NCBI RefSeq assembly: GCF_008932245.1
Contig: NZ_CP034910.1
Location: 930,001 to 994,000, forward strand
Reading direction: 5' to 3'
Origin: Sinorhizobium alkalisoli
Lineage (GTDB): Bacteria > Pseudomonadota > Alphaproteobacteria > Rhizobiales > Rhizobiaceae
DNA length: 64,000 nucleotides
The notes under the pieces were generated by a model. The model was not told the origin of the DNA. It saw only the letters and a program-made list of their open reading frames with translations, and did not search any database. Positions 15,676-24,889 of the stretch are shown here, piece after piece (position 1 is the stretch's first letter; every line of letters begins with the position of its first letter). The position numbers were made by a program, and so were the translations under genes.

Positions 15676-16040
15676 ATGCAACTTTTCCGCAGCCGTGGGG
15701 CCTTGAAAGATTGTGGGGCTGCGGTTCGCATCCACTCACATCAGGTCTTTTGTCAATTGTTCATCCGAGTGGCATCGAATTTCTCCTGGGTGAGCGGATC
15801 CGCGGTCTGAGCCCATAGCAATACCGGCCCGTTCCCGGGCCTATACAACCTCACATCCGGTCGCCGCTCTCACGCGGCTGCACCATTATCCCGCATTCGA
15901 CGGGCACGGGCTCAGGAGAACGGGACCAAACTCAAGATCGGCATTTAAAGGCCAAAAGGATTCCCGGTCCGTTCACCTGGATCCGTCAGGGCTGATCAGG
16001 CCCTGCGGATTAGAAACTGTGTTTCGCAGCAGTTTGTGTT
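15676..16040. other. Non-coding flank of the IS110 copy
   Basis: No gene is seen. It holds a short hairpin, CAGGGC (15987-15992) paired with GCCCTG (16000-16005), close to the transposase stop. Part of this stretch should be the right end of the insertion sequence. IS110-type elements lack terminal inverted repeats, so I cannot place the exact boundary. Confidence 0.4.
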
Positions 16041-17203
16041 TCAGGCGGTTTTCATGATCACACCTTCGATCACGACGCCGGAGCTCACATACTTCCAGAG
16101 GGCCACGAGCAGCTTACGCGCGAGCGCCACGATCATTGGGGTCTTTAAGCGGCCTGCGTTCCGAGCGATGCGTTCTTTGAACCATAACGTCAGCGTCGAT
16201 TTTGGTTGATGCCGCAACCATAGCCAGGCGAGCTCGACCATGGTGGCTCGCAAACGCGGATTTCCCGCCTTGGATACACCCTGTTCGCGGTTGACGTTAC
16301 CGCTTTGCCAGGGGGAGGGGCAAGGCCTGCGTACGAGGCGATTTGGCGTCGATTGTCGAAGTGTCGGAACAGCCCTTCGGTGTAGAGTATAGTAGCGAAT
16401 TCTGGCCCTATTCCCTTGATGCCCAAAAGGGCGGTCGCTTCCTTCGGTGTCTCCGACGTCTCGCGGACGATCAAGGCATCTCGCTCGGCTTCTACAGCCT
16501 TGATTTGTGTGAGCAGCAATTCGAGGCGATCGAGTTCTCTGCAGATTTCTGCTTTCAAATGTTTCGAGAGCGGCCGACCATCGCCAGTCTGAAGCTCGTC
16601 CAGACGCTCGCGGCGATCTCGATTGACAGGTTGGTAATCCCGAATTCCTTGCGTGAAGAGCAGCCCCTTTATGCGATTGACGTGGAAGACACGTTCCGCA
16701 ATCAGAGTTTTCCGCTCCCGTCCAATCCGTCGGTTGTCGTCTTCCTCGGGCGAGAGAAGTTTGACCATTGAGCACGCACGGGGCTCGCCACGTTTCCATG
16801 CCATCAATGCGCGGATCAGCGTTTCGCCGTCGATACGGTCCTTCGCCCGGCGATGCCGGCGCGGCATGGCAATCGATGCGGCCTCTACGATGTGGGTTTC
16901 TATCCAAGCTTCCTTGCTCAGCATTCGTCCCAGCCAGAAGCCATCCAGTCCTGCCTCTTGAATCACCACCATTGGGTAAAGTGTGTTCTTTCGCCATTTG
17001 GCCTTCTGGCGAAGCGCGGCAAAACACGAAAACAGGCCAGCAATGTCGCCTCCGGTGATGGTGTGTCGGGAAATCTTCTCGCTGCAAGGTGACAGAGCTG
17101 TCACCAGCCAGGTCGATTTGCTCAATTCCAACGAGACGAAAATTGCGCCAAGATCGACGAGAGTAGCGGTTTGCGCTTGAGATTGATCTGCTGTCATCGG
17201 CAT
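16041..17203 (-). mobile_element. IS110-family transposase, frameshifted
   Basis: The N-terminal DEDD-type RuvC-like domain runs from ATG 17203 (VDLGAIFVSLELSKSTW) through VVIQEAGLDGFW and AKDRIDGETLIRALMAW; the first acidic residue appears as Glu in SLELS. The C-terminal Tnp_20 domain begins at LLGIKGIGPEFATILYTEG and reaches ASYAGLAP. There the frame breaks in a C-rich run at ~16310-16320: the next block, SPWQSGNVNREQGVSKAGN to the end at 16041 (GVVIEGVIMKTA), is in another frame. Loss of one C explains it. The C-terminal domain carries the serine needed for strand exchange, so this copy should be inactive. Confidence 0.87.
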
Positions 17204-17331
17204 GGTTGGCCTCCAGAGAGTTTTCTAGCGACCTCACTCTGCCACGGTGCAGGCCGCTACTCACCCCTGATGGGATCTCAAGGCGACCGTTCGTCAGCGT
17301 TGCTCCCGCAATCTATGCCAAAAGATTAAAG

Positions 17332-18270
17332 CTACACCCGTTGCACACCTTGTGCGTCGTCACTGGCGGCGAACAGATGCGCCAATTCGGTCAGAATATC
17401 GTTGACAGCCAATGCCGGCTCGGACAGCGGAAACTGATCCGAGACGCAAAGTGAAATTCTTACATTCATCAATGGCTTGGTGATCCGGAGAACCGCCACG
17501 TCTTCATCGGAATCGCGGGTGGCATTGGCGGCCGACCATGGCAGGATCGTCGAGCCCATGCCCGCGCTGATCGCCTTTGCCATGGTTGGTAAGGACTCGA
17601 TCTCGGCAATCAATTTAGGAACCAGGCCGACGCGTCGGAAGGTCGTGTCGACGACCTTCCTTACCGTGTGGATGTTGGTCGGCAGCATCAGTTCGAGATC
17701 CGCCAGTTGCTGAACCGTGATCTCTTCCTTTCCGCTCAGGAATTCGATCCGGCTGCGTGGTGCGACCAGGAAGAGGTTCTCGTCCAAGAGCGGCTCGAAG
17801 GTCACCCCGCGAATGGGACCGGGATCATAGATGAATGCGACGTCGAGCTTTCCGGTCATGATCATCTCGCTGATGACGCCGCCAAAATTCTCGTTGATAT
17901 GGAGGAGAATGTTTGGGTAACGCGCGCGAACGGTCTGCAGCAGGGGAAGGGCGAGGACCGAAGCCGTACTGAAGGGAGCTAGCCCCACCGATACGCGTCC
18001 CGCTACCACGTTGCCGGACGACCTGATGTCGGCCTGTGCCTGATCGAGCTGACGCAGGATTATCTGTGCGTGGCGGTAGAGCGCGCGGCCTGCTTCCGTC
18101 GGCACGACCCCCTGTTTCGAGCGAATCAACAGCTTCTTTCCGAACTGGCTTTCCAACGCAATGATCTGCTGGCTGAGCGCGGGCTGTGCGACGTGCAGGA
18201 TATCGGACGCCCGTGTGAGGCTACCGATATCGACGATTTTCACGAATGCCTGTAGGCGGCGTGTATCCAA
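17332..18270 (-). CDS. LysR-family transcriptional regulator
   Basis: The 312-residue protein opens with the LysR winged helix (MDTRRLQAFVKIVDIGSLT, LHVAQPALSQQI, LESQFGKKLLIR, GVVPTEAG), then a linker helix and a ligand-binding domain (~residues 90-300, LMLPTNIHTVRKVVD and similar). It is transcribed away from the SDR-TRAP operon with a 180-bp shared promoter region that contains a LysR-type box. It most likely controls that transporter and the associated catabolic enzymes in response to the imported acid or an intermediate. The inducer is unknown. Confidence 0.9.
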   Translation of the reverse strand: MDTRRLQAFVKIVDIGSLTRASDILHVAQPALSQQIIALESQFGKKLLIRSKQGVVPTEAGRALYRHAQIILRQLDQAQADIRSSGNVVAGRVSVGLAPFSTASVLALPLLQTVRARYPNILLHINENFGGVISEMIMTGKLDVAFIYDPGPIRGVTFEPLLDENLFLVAPRSRIEFLSGKEEITVQQLADLELMLPTNIHTVRKVVDTTFRRVGLVPKLIAEIESLPTMAKAISAGMGSTILPWSAANATRDSDEDVAVLRITKPLMNVRISLCVSDQFPLSEPALAVNDILTELAHLFAASDDAQGVQRV

Positions 18271-18363
18271 CAGCGAAGTTCCTCCGACACCAAAGCATCA
18301 TAGCAATCGTGGTCACCGACGAACATGCCAACAGCCTGTTTTATTGGAAGTATAACAAATACC

Positions 18364-18386
18364 GATCACCCCATATTCAAGTGATC
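18364..18386. promoter_or_regulatory. Candidate LysR box (6-bp palindrome with 11-bp spacer)
   Basis: GATCAC (18364-18369) and GTGATC (18381-18386) are exact reverse complements separated by 11 bases, the geometry of LysR-type recognition sites. It lies between the divergent LysR gene and the SDR start at 18451, about 65 bp before the latter. Confidence 0.55.
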
Positions 18387-18450
18387 TTTTGCACGGAGAT
18401 GGGCGAGGTTTAGCCTTACCTTCAGCGAAAATGCGAAGGACAGGCACTCA

Positions 18451-19197
18451 ATGGCATTCTCCGACTATAATACCGCACTTGTAACCGGGGCATCCACCGG
18501 CATGGGAGCAGTCATCGTCGAGCGGCTCCAGCGCGAAGGGTTGACGGTTCATGCCCTGGCGCGCAATCCGCAGCGTCTGAACGCCCTTTCCGAGCGATGT
18601 GGCTGCATCCCGCATGTGGTCGATATATCGGACACCAAGGCGCTCACCGCTGCGGTCGGCGGTCTCGAAATTGATGTTCTCGTCAACAATGCCGGCGTTT
18701 CCCGCACGGGCAATATTTTGACGGCGGACGAGTTCGCGGTCGACGAGCAGGTCGAGGTCAACATCCAGGCGGTGCTGCATCTCATCCGGCTGCTGATGCC
18801 AGGCATGGTCGAGCGCGACCTCGGCCATATCATCAACATCAGTTCCATTGCAGGAACCTACAATTTCGGCGGCAACACGATCTACCACGCGACGAAGGCG
18901 GCCGTTCACCAGCTTTCGCGTCAGTTGCGGGTCGATGCCTATGGGAAGCGCGTTCGCGTCACCGAAATCTGTCCGGGTCGGGTGGAAACCGAGATTTTCG
19001 GCAGACTTCTTGGCGACATGGAAGAGGCGCAGCGTCGCTTCTACGACGGTTATGAGTCACTGAAACCGGAAGACATTTCCGATGCGATCGCTTTTGCAAT
19101 CGCTGCTCCGCGGCACGTCAACATCGGTCATATCGAAATTCTTCCAACGTTCCAGGTCCCAGGCGGCCTGAATTTCGAAAGGCGATCCGGCGACTGA
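18451..19197 (+). CDS. Short-chain dehydrogenase/reductase
   Basis: The 248-residue classical SDR has the cofactor motif TGASTGMG (residues ~11-18), NNAGVS (~76), catalytic Ser in NISSIAG and YHATK as the Tyr-x-x-x-Lys pair, plus PGRVETEIF. The closest-looking group is the YdfG-type serine or 3-hydroxy-acid dehydrogenases, which oxidise hydroxyl groups of small hydroxy-acids with NADP+. It is the first gene of the TRAP operon (40 bp before dctP), so it probably oxidises the imported compound. Exact substrate unknown. Confidence 0.88.
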   Translation: MAFSDYNTALVTGASTGMGAVIVERLQREGLTVHALARNPQRLNALSERCGCIPHVVDISDTKALTAAVGGLEIDVLVNNAGVSRTGNILTADEFAVDEQVEVNIQAVLHLIRLLMPGMVERDLGHIINISSIAGTYNFGGNTIYHATKAAVHQLSRQLRVDAYGKRVRVTEICPGRVETEIFGRLLGDMEEAQRRFYDGYESLKPEDISDAIAFAIAAPRHVNIGHIEILPTFQVPGGLNFERRSGD

Positions 19198-19237
19198 CGG
19201 AGCCGGAAAGCACCAATCAAAACAAGGGGAACACAAG

Positions 19238-20239
19238 ATGTTCATCAGCAAACGCAATCTTCTGAAATCCGCCGCCGCTGCGGCGCTTATTACTGCTACC
19301 GCATTCCCTGCTCTAGCGGAAATGCGTATCAATCTGGCAGACGTTCTGCCCGAAAGCAATTTCATGGTGCGCAACGCGGCGAAGTTCGCTGATGCCGTGA
19401 AGCAGGCAACCAATGGTGAGGTGGTGATTTCCGTCAAGGCGGGTGGGTCTCTCGGCTTCAAGGGTCCGGACCAACTCACGGCCGTGCGCGACGGCCTCGT
19501 CGAGATGGCCGACATCAACATCTCCCAGCAGGTCGGCGTCAATCCGCTGTTCGGTGTGGAAGGTATCCCGTTTCTGATCGGTTCGATGGAGGAACTGAAG
19601 CAATATCATGCGGTCATCCGCCCCGTGTTCGAGAAGCTCGCGGAGCAGAATAACCAGAAGATTCTCTACATGGTGCCGTCGCCGGCCCAGTACATCTATC
19701 TGAAAGTGGAAGTCGACAATCTGGAGGGGTTCAAGGGCATTCCCGTCCGTGGTGCGGACAAGAACACGGTCGACATTGTCAACGCACTGGGATTGGCCGG
19801 TGTGGCCATGCCATGGGGCGAGCTCATCCCTGCGCTTGCCTCCGGCCGAGTCGAGGGCGTTGCGACATCAGCGACTTCTGGGGTCGATGGCAAGTTCTGG
19901 GAGTTCCTGGAATATATCTATCCTACGAACCACACGTGGGGTTCGAACATGGTAACGATCAACCTCGACGTCTGGAACCAGATTCCGGCCGAACAACAAT
20001 CCGCCATCGAGAAGGCGGCGCGCGACCTCGAACCCGAATTCTGGGGCGTCTCACGCCAGGGCGACGTGGACAGCATCACGGCCATGACCGAAAAGGGCAT
20101 GAAGCTCGTCGAAATCTCGCCGGAGATGAGGACCGAGATGGTGGCGCGAGCAGAAGCGCTGCAGAAGGAGTTTCTGGAGCGTGTTCCCGACGCAGCACCG
20201 CTCGTCGAGCAGTACAAAGCCTCCATGAAGGCGCAGTGA
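19238..20239 (+). CDS. dctP: TRAP transporter substrate-binding protein (DctP family)
   Basis: The 333-residue periplasmic protein has a signal peptide (R-N-L-L-K-S-A-A-A-A-A ... ALA, cut near residue 28) and the DctP fold: FADAVKQATNGEVVISVKAGG, LGFKGPDQLTAVRDG, and the selectivity region IPVRGADKNTVDIVNALG with an Arg that binds carboxylates. An organic acid ligand is therefore likely. dctQ follows after 1 bp and dctM after that, completing the transporter. GGGGAACACAAG gives the ribosome site. Confidence 0.92.
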   Translation: MFISKRNLLKSAAAAALITATAFPALAEMRINLADVLPESNFMVRNAAKFADAVKQATNGEVVISVKAGGSLGFKGPDQLTAVRDGLVEMADINISQQVGVNPLFGVEGIPFLIGSMEELKQYHAVIRPVFEKLAEQNNQKILYMVPSPAQYIYLKVEVDNLEGFKGIPVRGADKNTVDIVNALGLAGVAMPWGELIPALASGRVEGVATSATSGVDGKFWEFLEYIYPTNHTWGSNMVTINLDVWNQIPAEQQSAIEKAARDLEPEFWGVSRQGDVDSITAMTEKGMKLVEISPEMRTEMVARAEALQKEFLERVPDAAPLVEQYKASMKAQ

Positions 20240-20240
20240 C

Positions 20241-20834
20241 ATGGCGAAGGCGCCTTCATCCGCGTTCGGGGCGATAAATCACACGGGACCGGTGGCCGCG
20301 CTCCAGCGCGCGGCCGACATGCTCTCGATTGCCGGCGGACTAATCGCCGCCGGCTGTATTGCCGCCTTGACGCTTCTGGTGCTGTCCGAAATCGCCGTAG
20401 CGACGCTTTCGAAGATTATGCCCGTCGTTCCGAACAGCATTCATGTCGGTTGGGAGTATAGCGCCTATCTGATGGGTGCGTCCTTCCTGCTCGGCGCTGG
20501 CATGACGTTGCGTGCCGGTCTCCAGATCCGGGTCGAGATGCTGATGCGTGCGGGTCACGGCCGCTTTGCGCGTCTGCTCGAAATTTTCTCCAGCGCGCTC
20601 GGCTCCGCCGTATCGGCTTTCCTGGCCTACGCGCTGATCCAGTTGTCGCTGCGAACCTATCGCTTCGGCGAGGTCTCACAGGACAGCTTCACGCCCCTCT
20701 GGATCCCTCAGGCCGTGCTGGCATTCGGCGCGCTGATCCTGGCGCTGCAGATGATTGCTCGCACGCTGAGCTGTCTCGTGGGACAGCCGGTGGACCGGCC
20801 GGAACTCGGCGCTGCGACGGCTATCGAGGGATAG
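20241..20834 (+). CDS. dctQ: TRAP transporter small permease (DctQ family)
   Basis: The 197-residue membrane protein has four hydrophobic helices (residues ~35-60, ~75-92, ~112-130, ~150-172), as expected for the small TRAP subunit, with the family-typical R-V-E-M-L segment after helix 2. It lies between dctP (1-bp gap) and dctM in the same direction. It forms the membrane complex with DctM for sodium-driven uptake of the ligand captured by DctP. The tail after residue ~180 is variable and not conserved. Confidence 0.87.
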   Translation: MAKAPSSAFGAINHTGPVAALQRAADMLSIAGGLIAAGCIAALTLLVLSEIAVATLSKIMPVVPNSIHVGWEYSAYLMGASFLLGAGMTLRAGLQIRVEMLMRAGHGRFARLLEIFSSALGSAVSAFLAYALIQLSLRTYRFGEVSQDSFTPLWIPQAVLAFGALILALQMIARTLSCLVGQPVDRPELGAATAIEG

Positions 20835-20871
20835 ATGCCGTCTCGCCGCCAATGCCCAGGCGGGCGGCAAC

Positions 20872-22191
20872 ATGGAGTACATCGACATGACTGCAATCAT
20901 GGGCAGCCTTTTTGCTTTTCTATTCGGCTTCCTTGCAATTGGGGCGTGGATCGGCGTTGCGCTTCTCGCGACCGCCCTCGGCCTCGGCTACCTCTTCCTG
21001 ACCGCGCCAATGGACAGGCTGCTGCCGCAATACGCGTTCAATATTCTGACAACACCCGATCTGGTCGCCCTGCCGCTCTTCGTGCTGATGGGAGAGTTTC
21101 TCTTCCGCACCAAGTTGTCGAAGGCGCTGTTCTCCGGCCTGGCTCCCTGGGCGGGATTGCTCCCGGGCCGGCTCCTGCATGTGAACATTGTCGGTTGTTC
21201 GATTTTCGCCGCCATTTCCGGGTCGTCGGCGGCGACGACCCAGGTCGTCGGCCGCATGACGTTGACCGAACTGCTGCGTCGCGGCTACTCGCCGGACATA
21301 GCGATCGGCAGCCTCGCCGGAGCCGGTACGCTGGGCTTCCTCATCCCCCCGTCCACTGTGATGATCATCTACGGTGTGCTGGCGGAGGAATCTGTGCTGC
21401 GCCTGTTTACGGCCGGGTTCATTCCCGGGGTGCTGCTCGCCGGGACGTTCAGTGCCTGGATCATGCTGCACACCGCGATGCGCAAGGATCTCGTGCCGGA
21501 AAGTGAGCGGGCTCTGCGCCACATGCCATTCTCGCAGCGACTGGGGGCGCTAAGGGAGCTCGGGCCGGCCCTGTTCCTCATCGTCTGTGTGCTGGGCTCA
21601 ATGTATGCCGGCATTGCCACGCCGACGGAAGCGGCAGCGCTTGGCGTGCTCGGCGCGTTCATCCTCTCCTGGTCACAGAAAGCGCTGTCGATCGGAGTGT
21701 TGCGCGACATTGCCCTCGGCGCCGTTCAGACCTGTTCTGTGATGGGGATCATCATTCTCGGTGCAACCGTTCTCGGCAATATCAGCGCGACGCTCGGTAT
21801 TCCCGATGCGGTGGCTGCGACGGTTTCGGCCTGGCAACTGTCACCGATCACGCTGATTATCGCACTGATGGTGCTCTACCTGATCCTCGGCACCGCCCTC
21901 GAAGGCTTCTCGATGATCGCCACGACATTGCCGGTCGTCCTGCCGATCGTGGAGCAGGCCGGCTTCGACAAGGTGTGGTTCGGCGTTTTTATCGTGCTCG
22001 TCGTCGAGATGGCCCAGATCACGCCGCCCGTCGCATTCAATTTCGCAGTGATCCAGAACATCACCGGGCGGGGCACGGGCTATATCGCTCGGGTAACGAT
22101 GCCCTATCTTCTGATCATGATGGGCTTTGTCGTCTTCCTTGCACTCTTTCCGCAGATCGTGACATTCCTGCCGGACCTGATCTTGGGATAA
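20872..22191 (+). CDS. dctM: TRAP transporter large permease (DctM family)
   Basis: The 439-residue protein has about twelve hydrophobic segments and DctM hallmarks: PLFVLMGEFLFRTKLSKALF, GCSIFAAISGSSAATTQVVG, GAGTLGFLIPPSTVMIIYGV and EMAQITPPVAFNFAVIQNI. It is the ion-coupled translocation subunit. Two starts are possible: ATG 20872, or ATG 20887, which has a nearby GGAG. The operon ends here; a strong hairpin lies 24 bp downstream, facing the convergent RraA-like gene. Confidence 0.92.
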   Translation: MEYIDMTAIMGSLFAFLFGFLAIGAWIGVALLATALGLGYLFLTAPMDRLLPQYAFNILTTPDLVALPLFVLMGEFLFRTKLSKALFSGLAPWAGLLPGRLLHVNIVGCSIFAAISGSSAATTQVVGRMTLTELLRRGYSPDIAIGSLAGAGTLGFLIPPSTVMIIYGVLAEESVLRLFTAGFIPGVLLAGTFSAWIMLHTAMRKDLVPESERALRHMPFSQRLGALRELGPALFLIVCVLGSMYAGIATPTEAAALGVLGAFILSWSQKALSIGVLRDIALGAVQTCSVMGIIILGATVLGNISATLGIPDAVAATVSAWQLSPITLIIALMVLYLILGTALEGFSMIATTLPVVLPIVEQAGFDKVWFGVFIVLVVEMAQITPPVAFNFAVIQNITGRGTGYIARVTMPYLLIMMGFVVFLALFPQIVTFLPDLILG

Positions 22192-22214
22192 TCGCTCACG
22201 ACTGCACAAACAGA

Positions 22215-22239
22215 ATGGGCGGGTCCAAGACCCGCCCAT
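22215..22239. terminator. Bidirectional hairpin between convergent genes
   Basis: ATGGGCGGGTC (22215-22225) and GACCCGCCCAT (22229-22239) pair perfectly over 11 bp with a 3-base loop. It sits between the end of dctM and the end of the convergent RraA-like gene, the right place for a shared terminator. There is no long T-run on either side. Confidence 0.75.
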
Positions 22240-22268
22240 CGTGATTCCAGGGTCTGTCTGACAGGCGA

Positions 22269-22943
22269 TCACTCGTCGGTCGTGAGGCCCTTGGCGGCGA
22301 GCACAGCTGCAAGATTGCTGACTTCAATCACGCTCTTTCCCGCCTTGTAGGCAGCGATATAGCCTGCTTCGGCTTCCTCGCGTTCCTTCGATTTGACCGC
22401 GACGGCGTCGGCTTGCTCCCGCCGAACGACGACCACGCCGTCGGCATCGCCCCGGATGACATCGCCCGGGCGGATGAGTTCGCCTCCGACGATCACGTCG
22501 GCGTTGATCTGGCCCAGCGTCTCCTTGACCGTTCCCTTGACGCAAAGACTGAGCGAGAACACGGGCAAGCCGAGCTTGATGAGGTCGGCGCTGTCGCGAA
22601 CGCCGGTGTCGGTGACGACACCGGCAATGCCCTTGGCCAGGCAGGCATTGGCGAGCACGTCGCCAAACGAACCGGCTTCCTCGTATTCGCCGGCTGAAAC
22701 GACGATCACGTCTCCTGGCTTCGCATAGGCGATCGCCACCTGCAGCATGATGTTGTCGCGCGGCGCACATTTGACCGTAAAAGCCGGTCCGCAGACCGAC
22801 ATGGCGCGATCCACCGGCTTGATGCGCGAGTTGAGCGCGCCGAGCCGCCCCTGCGCCTCATGGATGGTGGCAACGCTATGGCGCGACAGCACCTCCACGC
22901 TTTCGGGAGACGCGCGCTCGATTTTTGTCCGGACATGGACCAT
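22269..22943 (-). CDS. RraA-fold aldolase-like protein (CHA/HMG aldolase family)
   Basis: The 224-residue protein shows the RraA/HMG-aldolase fold: SVATIHEAQGRLGAL, GPAFTVKCAPRDN, GDVIVVSAGEYEEAGSFGDV, GVVTDTGVRDSADL and GDADGVVVV. Members of this length cleave 4-hydroxy-4-methyl- or 4-carboxy-4-hydroxy-2-oxo-acids to pyruvate plus pyruvate or oxaloacetate, and also decarboxylate oxaloacetate; the D-x-G-x-R-D motif carries the metal and pyruvate ligands. Start chosen at ATG 22943, after GGAGGAATCCC. With the aminotransferase just upstream in the same operon, a pathway from an amino acid through an oxo-acid to pyruvate is a natural reading. Confidence 0.8.
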   Translation of the reverse strand: MVHVRTKIERASPESVEVLSRHSVATIHEAQGRLGALNSRIKPVDRAMSVCGPAFTVKCAPRDNIMLQVAIAYAKPGDVIVVSAGEYEEAGSFGDVLANACLAKGIAGVVTDTGVRDSADLIKLGLPVFSLSLCVKGTVKETLGQINADVIVGGELIRPGDVIRGDADGVVVVRREQADAVAVKSKEREEAEAGYIAAYKAGKSVIEVSNLAAVLAAKGLTTDE

Positions 22944-22995
22944 GGGATTCCTCCTTGGAAAAAGCGGCGCTGGCCGCATCGGGTCATTCGAAACG

Positions 22996-24201
22996 TCAGG
23001 AGAGCGAGGCGCACGCCTTGGCGATGCGGTCACATGCCTCGTTGATTTGTGCCTTGGATGTAGCGATCGACAGCCGGAAATAGGGTGACAGCCCGTAGGC
23101 CGCGCCATGGATGGCAGCAACGCCGCAATCCAGAAGATAAAGGACAAAGTCGAGGTCGTTGGCGATCGTCCGGCCATCCGGCGCGGACATCCCGATGACA
23201 CCGCTGCAATTGACGAACAGGTAGAAAGCGCCGCTCGGGGCGGTGCAGGAAATGCCCTCGATGGCGTTCAATCGCTCGACGGCGAGATCCCGACGCTTGC
23301 GATACGCTGCGACGCTCTCCGCAACGAAGCTCTGGTTCCCTTCGAGCGCAGTTGTGGCCGCGGCCTGGCTGATCGAAGAGGGGCACGAGGAGATCTGCGA
23401 CTGGAGCTTGTTGATGGCGGCGACGAGCGCTGCGGGTCCCGCGCCGTATCCGATGCGCCATCCGGTCATGGCGTAGCTTTTCGATACACCGTTCACGAGG
23501 AAAATTCGGTCGGCGAGGTGCGGGGCGGCTTCTACGAGGCTGACGGCCTTGCCGTCGCCGAACCAGATTTCGTCATAGATTTCGTCCGTCAGCACCCAGA
23601 CATGCGGATGGCGCTCCAGGACGGCCGCGAGCGCCGCCAGCTCCGCGCGCGAATAGGTGGCACCCGTCGGGTTGGAAGGCGCATTGAGGATGAGCCAGCG
23701 CGTCTTCGCCGTGATCGCCGCTTCGAGCGCCTCCGGCCTCAGCTTGAAGCCGTCCGCTTCGGTGCAGGGGACGATGACGGGCTTGCCCTCATTTGCCAGC
23801 ACCATGTCGGGATAGGACACCCAGTAGGGCGCCGGAATGATGACTTCGGCGCCATTGTCGACCGATGCCATCAGGGCCAGAAAAAGGATCTGCTTGCCGC
23901 CGCCGCCGACGGTGATCGCGTCGAGCGGATAGACCTGGCCCGTATGGCGCTCGAGCCGTGCGGCGATTGCCCGCCGCAGGGCCTGGGTGCCATTGACGGG
24001 TGTGTACTTGGTGTCGCCGGCGCGAATTGCGGCGATACCCGCCTCCTTGACGGCTGCCGGCGTATCGAAATCCGGCTCGCCGACCGTCATGTCGACGATG
24101 TCACGGCCAGCCGCCTTCAGGTCGCGTGCGCGGGCTGCTGCCGCGGTGCTCGGGGAGGGTTTGATGCGCTCGACTCGCGCGGCGGGCTGGAAGTCGGCCA
24201 T
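22996..24201 (-). CDS. Class I/II aminotransferase (aspartate aminotransferase type)
   Basis: The 401-residue PLP enzyme of fold type I has GGGGKQILFLALMA (cofactor phosphate site), NAPSNPTGATYSR, the Asp-Tyr-like DEIYDEIWFG and the PLP-lysine block VSKSYAMTGWRIGYGAG. The C-terminal Arg in PYFRLSIATS binds the substrate carboxylate. It closely resembles Ib-type aspartate or aromatic aminotransferases. It lies 53 bp before the RraA-like aldolase gene, same strand, so co-transcription is likely. It could create the 2-oxo-acid that the aldolase cleaves; ordinary aspartate transamination cannot be excluded. Confidence 0.88.
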   Translation of the reverse strand: MADFQPAARVERIKPSPSTAAAARARDLKAAGRDIVDMTVGEPDFDTPAAVKEAGIAAIRAGDTKYTPVNGTQALRRAIAARLERHTGQVYPLDAITVGGGGKQILFLALMASVDNGAEVIIPAPYWVSYPDMVLANEGKPVIVPCTEADGFKLRPEALEAAITAKTRWLILNAPSNPTGATYSRAELAALAAVLERHPHVWVLTDEIYDEIWFGDGKAVSLVEAAPHLADRIFLVNGVSKSYAMTGWRIGYGAGPAALVAAINKLQSQISSCPSSISQAAATTALEGNQSFVAESVAAYRKRRDLAVERLNAIEGISCTAPSGAFYLFVNCSGVIGMSAPDGRTIANDLDFVLYLLDCGVAAIHGAAYGLSPYFRLSIATSKAQINEACDRIAKACASLS

Positions 24202-24451
24202 GGGTCACCTCATTACCGGTTCTTTGCGTGTGGAAAGGTCACGCGGAATCATAGGATGCGCAGGAGGTGAGGGCTAAGACGGATTCGGTCTGGCGTAATA
24301 GCCACGGGCAATGGCGCGGCTGCGGTTCACCGTCATCAAAAGTTGATCTGACCCCATCGTCCGAGGCTTATGATAGCGTTTCTCAATCCTCGGTTCGTCC
24401 TGCAACGCCACCCGCCGCTGTTGGACCGACCGGCAGCAGCGCAGGTTGAGA

Positions 24452-24889
24452 ATGGACATCGAAAAGCTCAAGACCGTGATGCAGTGGATGGCGGCTTCCC
24501 CGCTGGTGGAGCTGGAACTCACCGAGGGTGACCAGCATATCAAGCTGGTCAGGGCGGGTGGCACGCCTTCCCGGGCGATGCCGCCAATAAGAGATCCAGG
24601 CACTGGCTCGGCCCTGACGACGCCGCAGCCCGAAAGTGTTTCCAGGAAGTTCGTCGATGCCCCTGTCTTTGGCATCGTCCACCTGTCGACCTCGGCGAGC
24701 GAGCCTGCCTTTGTCGGGGTGGGGCGCTCGGTAAAGTCTGGCGACACGCTTTGCCTCATCGAAGCAATGAAGGTCTTTACAACCATCGAGGCACCCTGCG
24801 ACGGCGTGATATCCGACATCCTCGTCAAGGCAGGCGGCGAAGTGGCGATGGGACAACCGCTCTTCCTCATCGAATCGGAAGCGCAATGA
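24452..24889 (+). CDS. accB: Biotin carboxyl carrier protein (AccB type)
   Basis: The 145-residue protein has an N-terminal helical segment ([19 protein letters not shown]), a Pro/Ser-rich linker and a biotinyl domain with the target lysine in [15 protein letters not shown] (Lys near residue 110). It begins at ATG 24452; ATGA couples it to accC. It is the first gene of a six-gene operon with accC, pxpB, pxpC, a second carrier-like gene and pxpA. This is probably not the housekeeping acetyl-CoA carboxylase carrier, because no carboxyltransferase genes are near; it should serve a dedicated carboxylation. Confidence 0.87.
   Translation: MDIEKLKTVMQWMAASPLVELELTEGDQHIKLVRAGGTPSRAMPPIRDPGTGSALTTPQPESVSRKFVDAPVFGIVHLSTSASEPAFVGVGRSVKSGDTLCLIEAMKVFTTIEAPCDGVISDILVKAGGEVAMGQPLFLIESEAQ

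Noticed and set aside
23107..24270. 387-codon plus-strand frame opposite the aminotransferase
   Set aside because: Antisense shadow; the minus strand has the PLP-lysine motif and complete family length.
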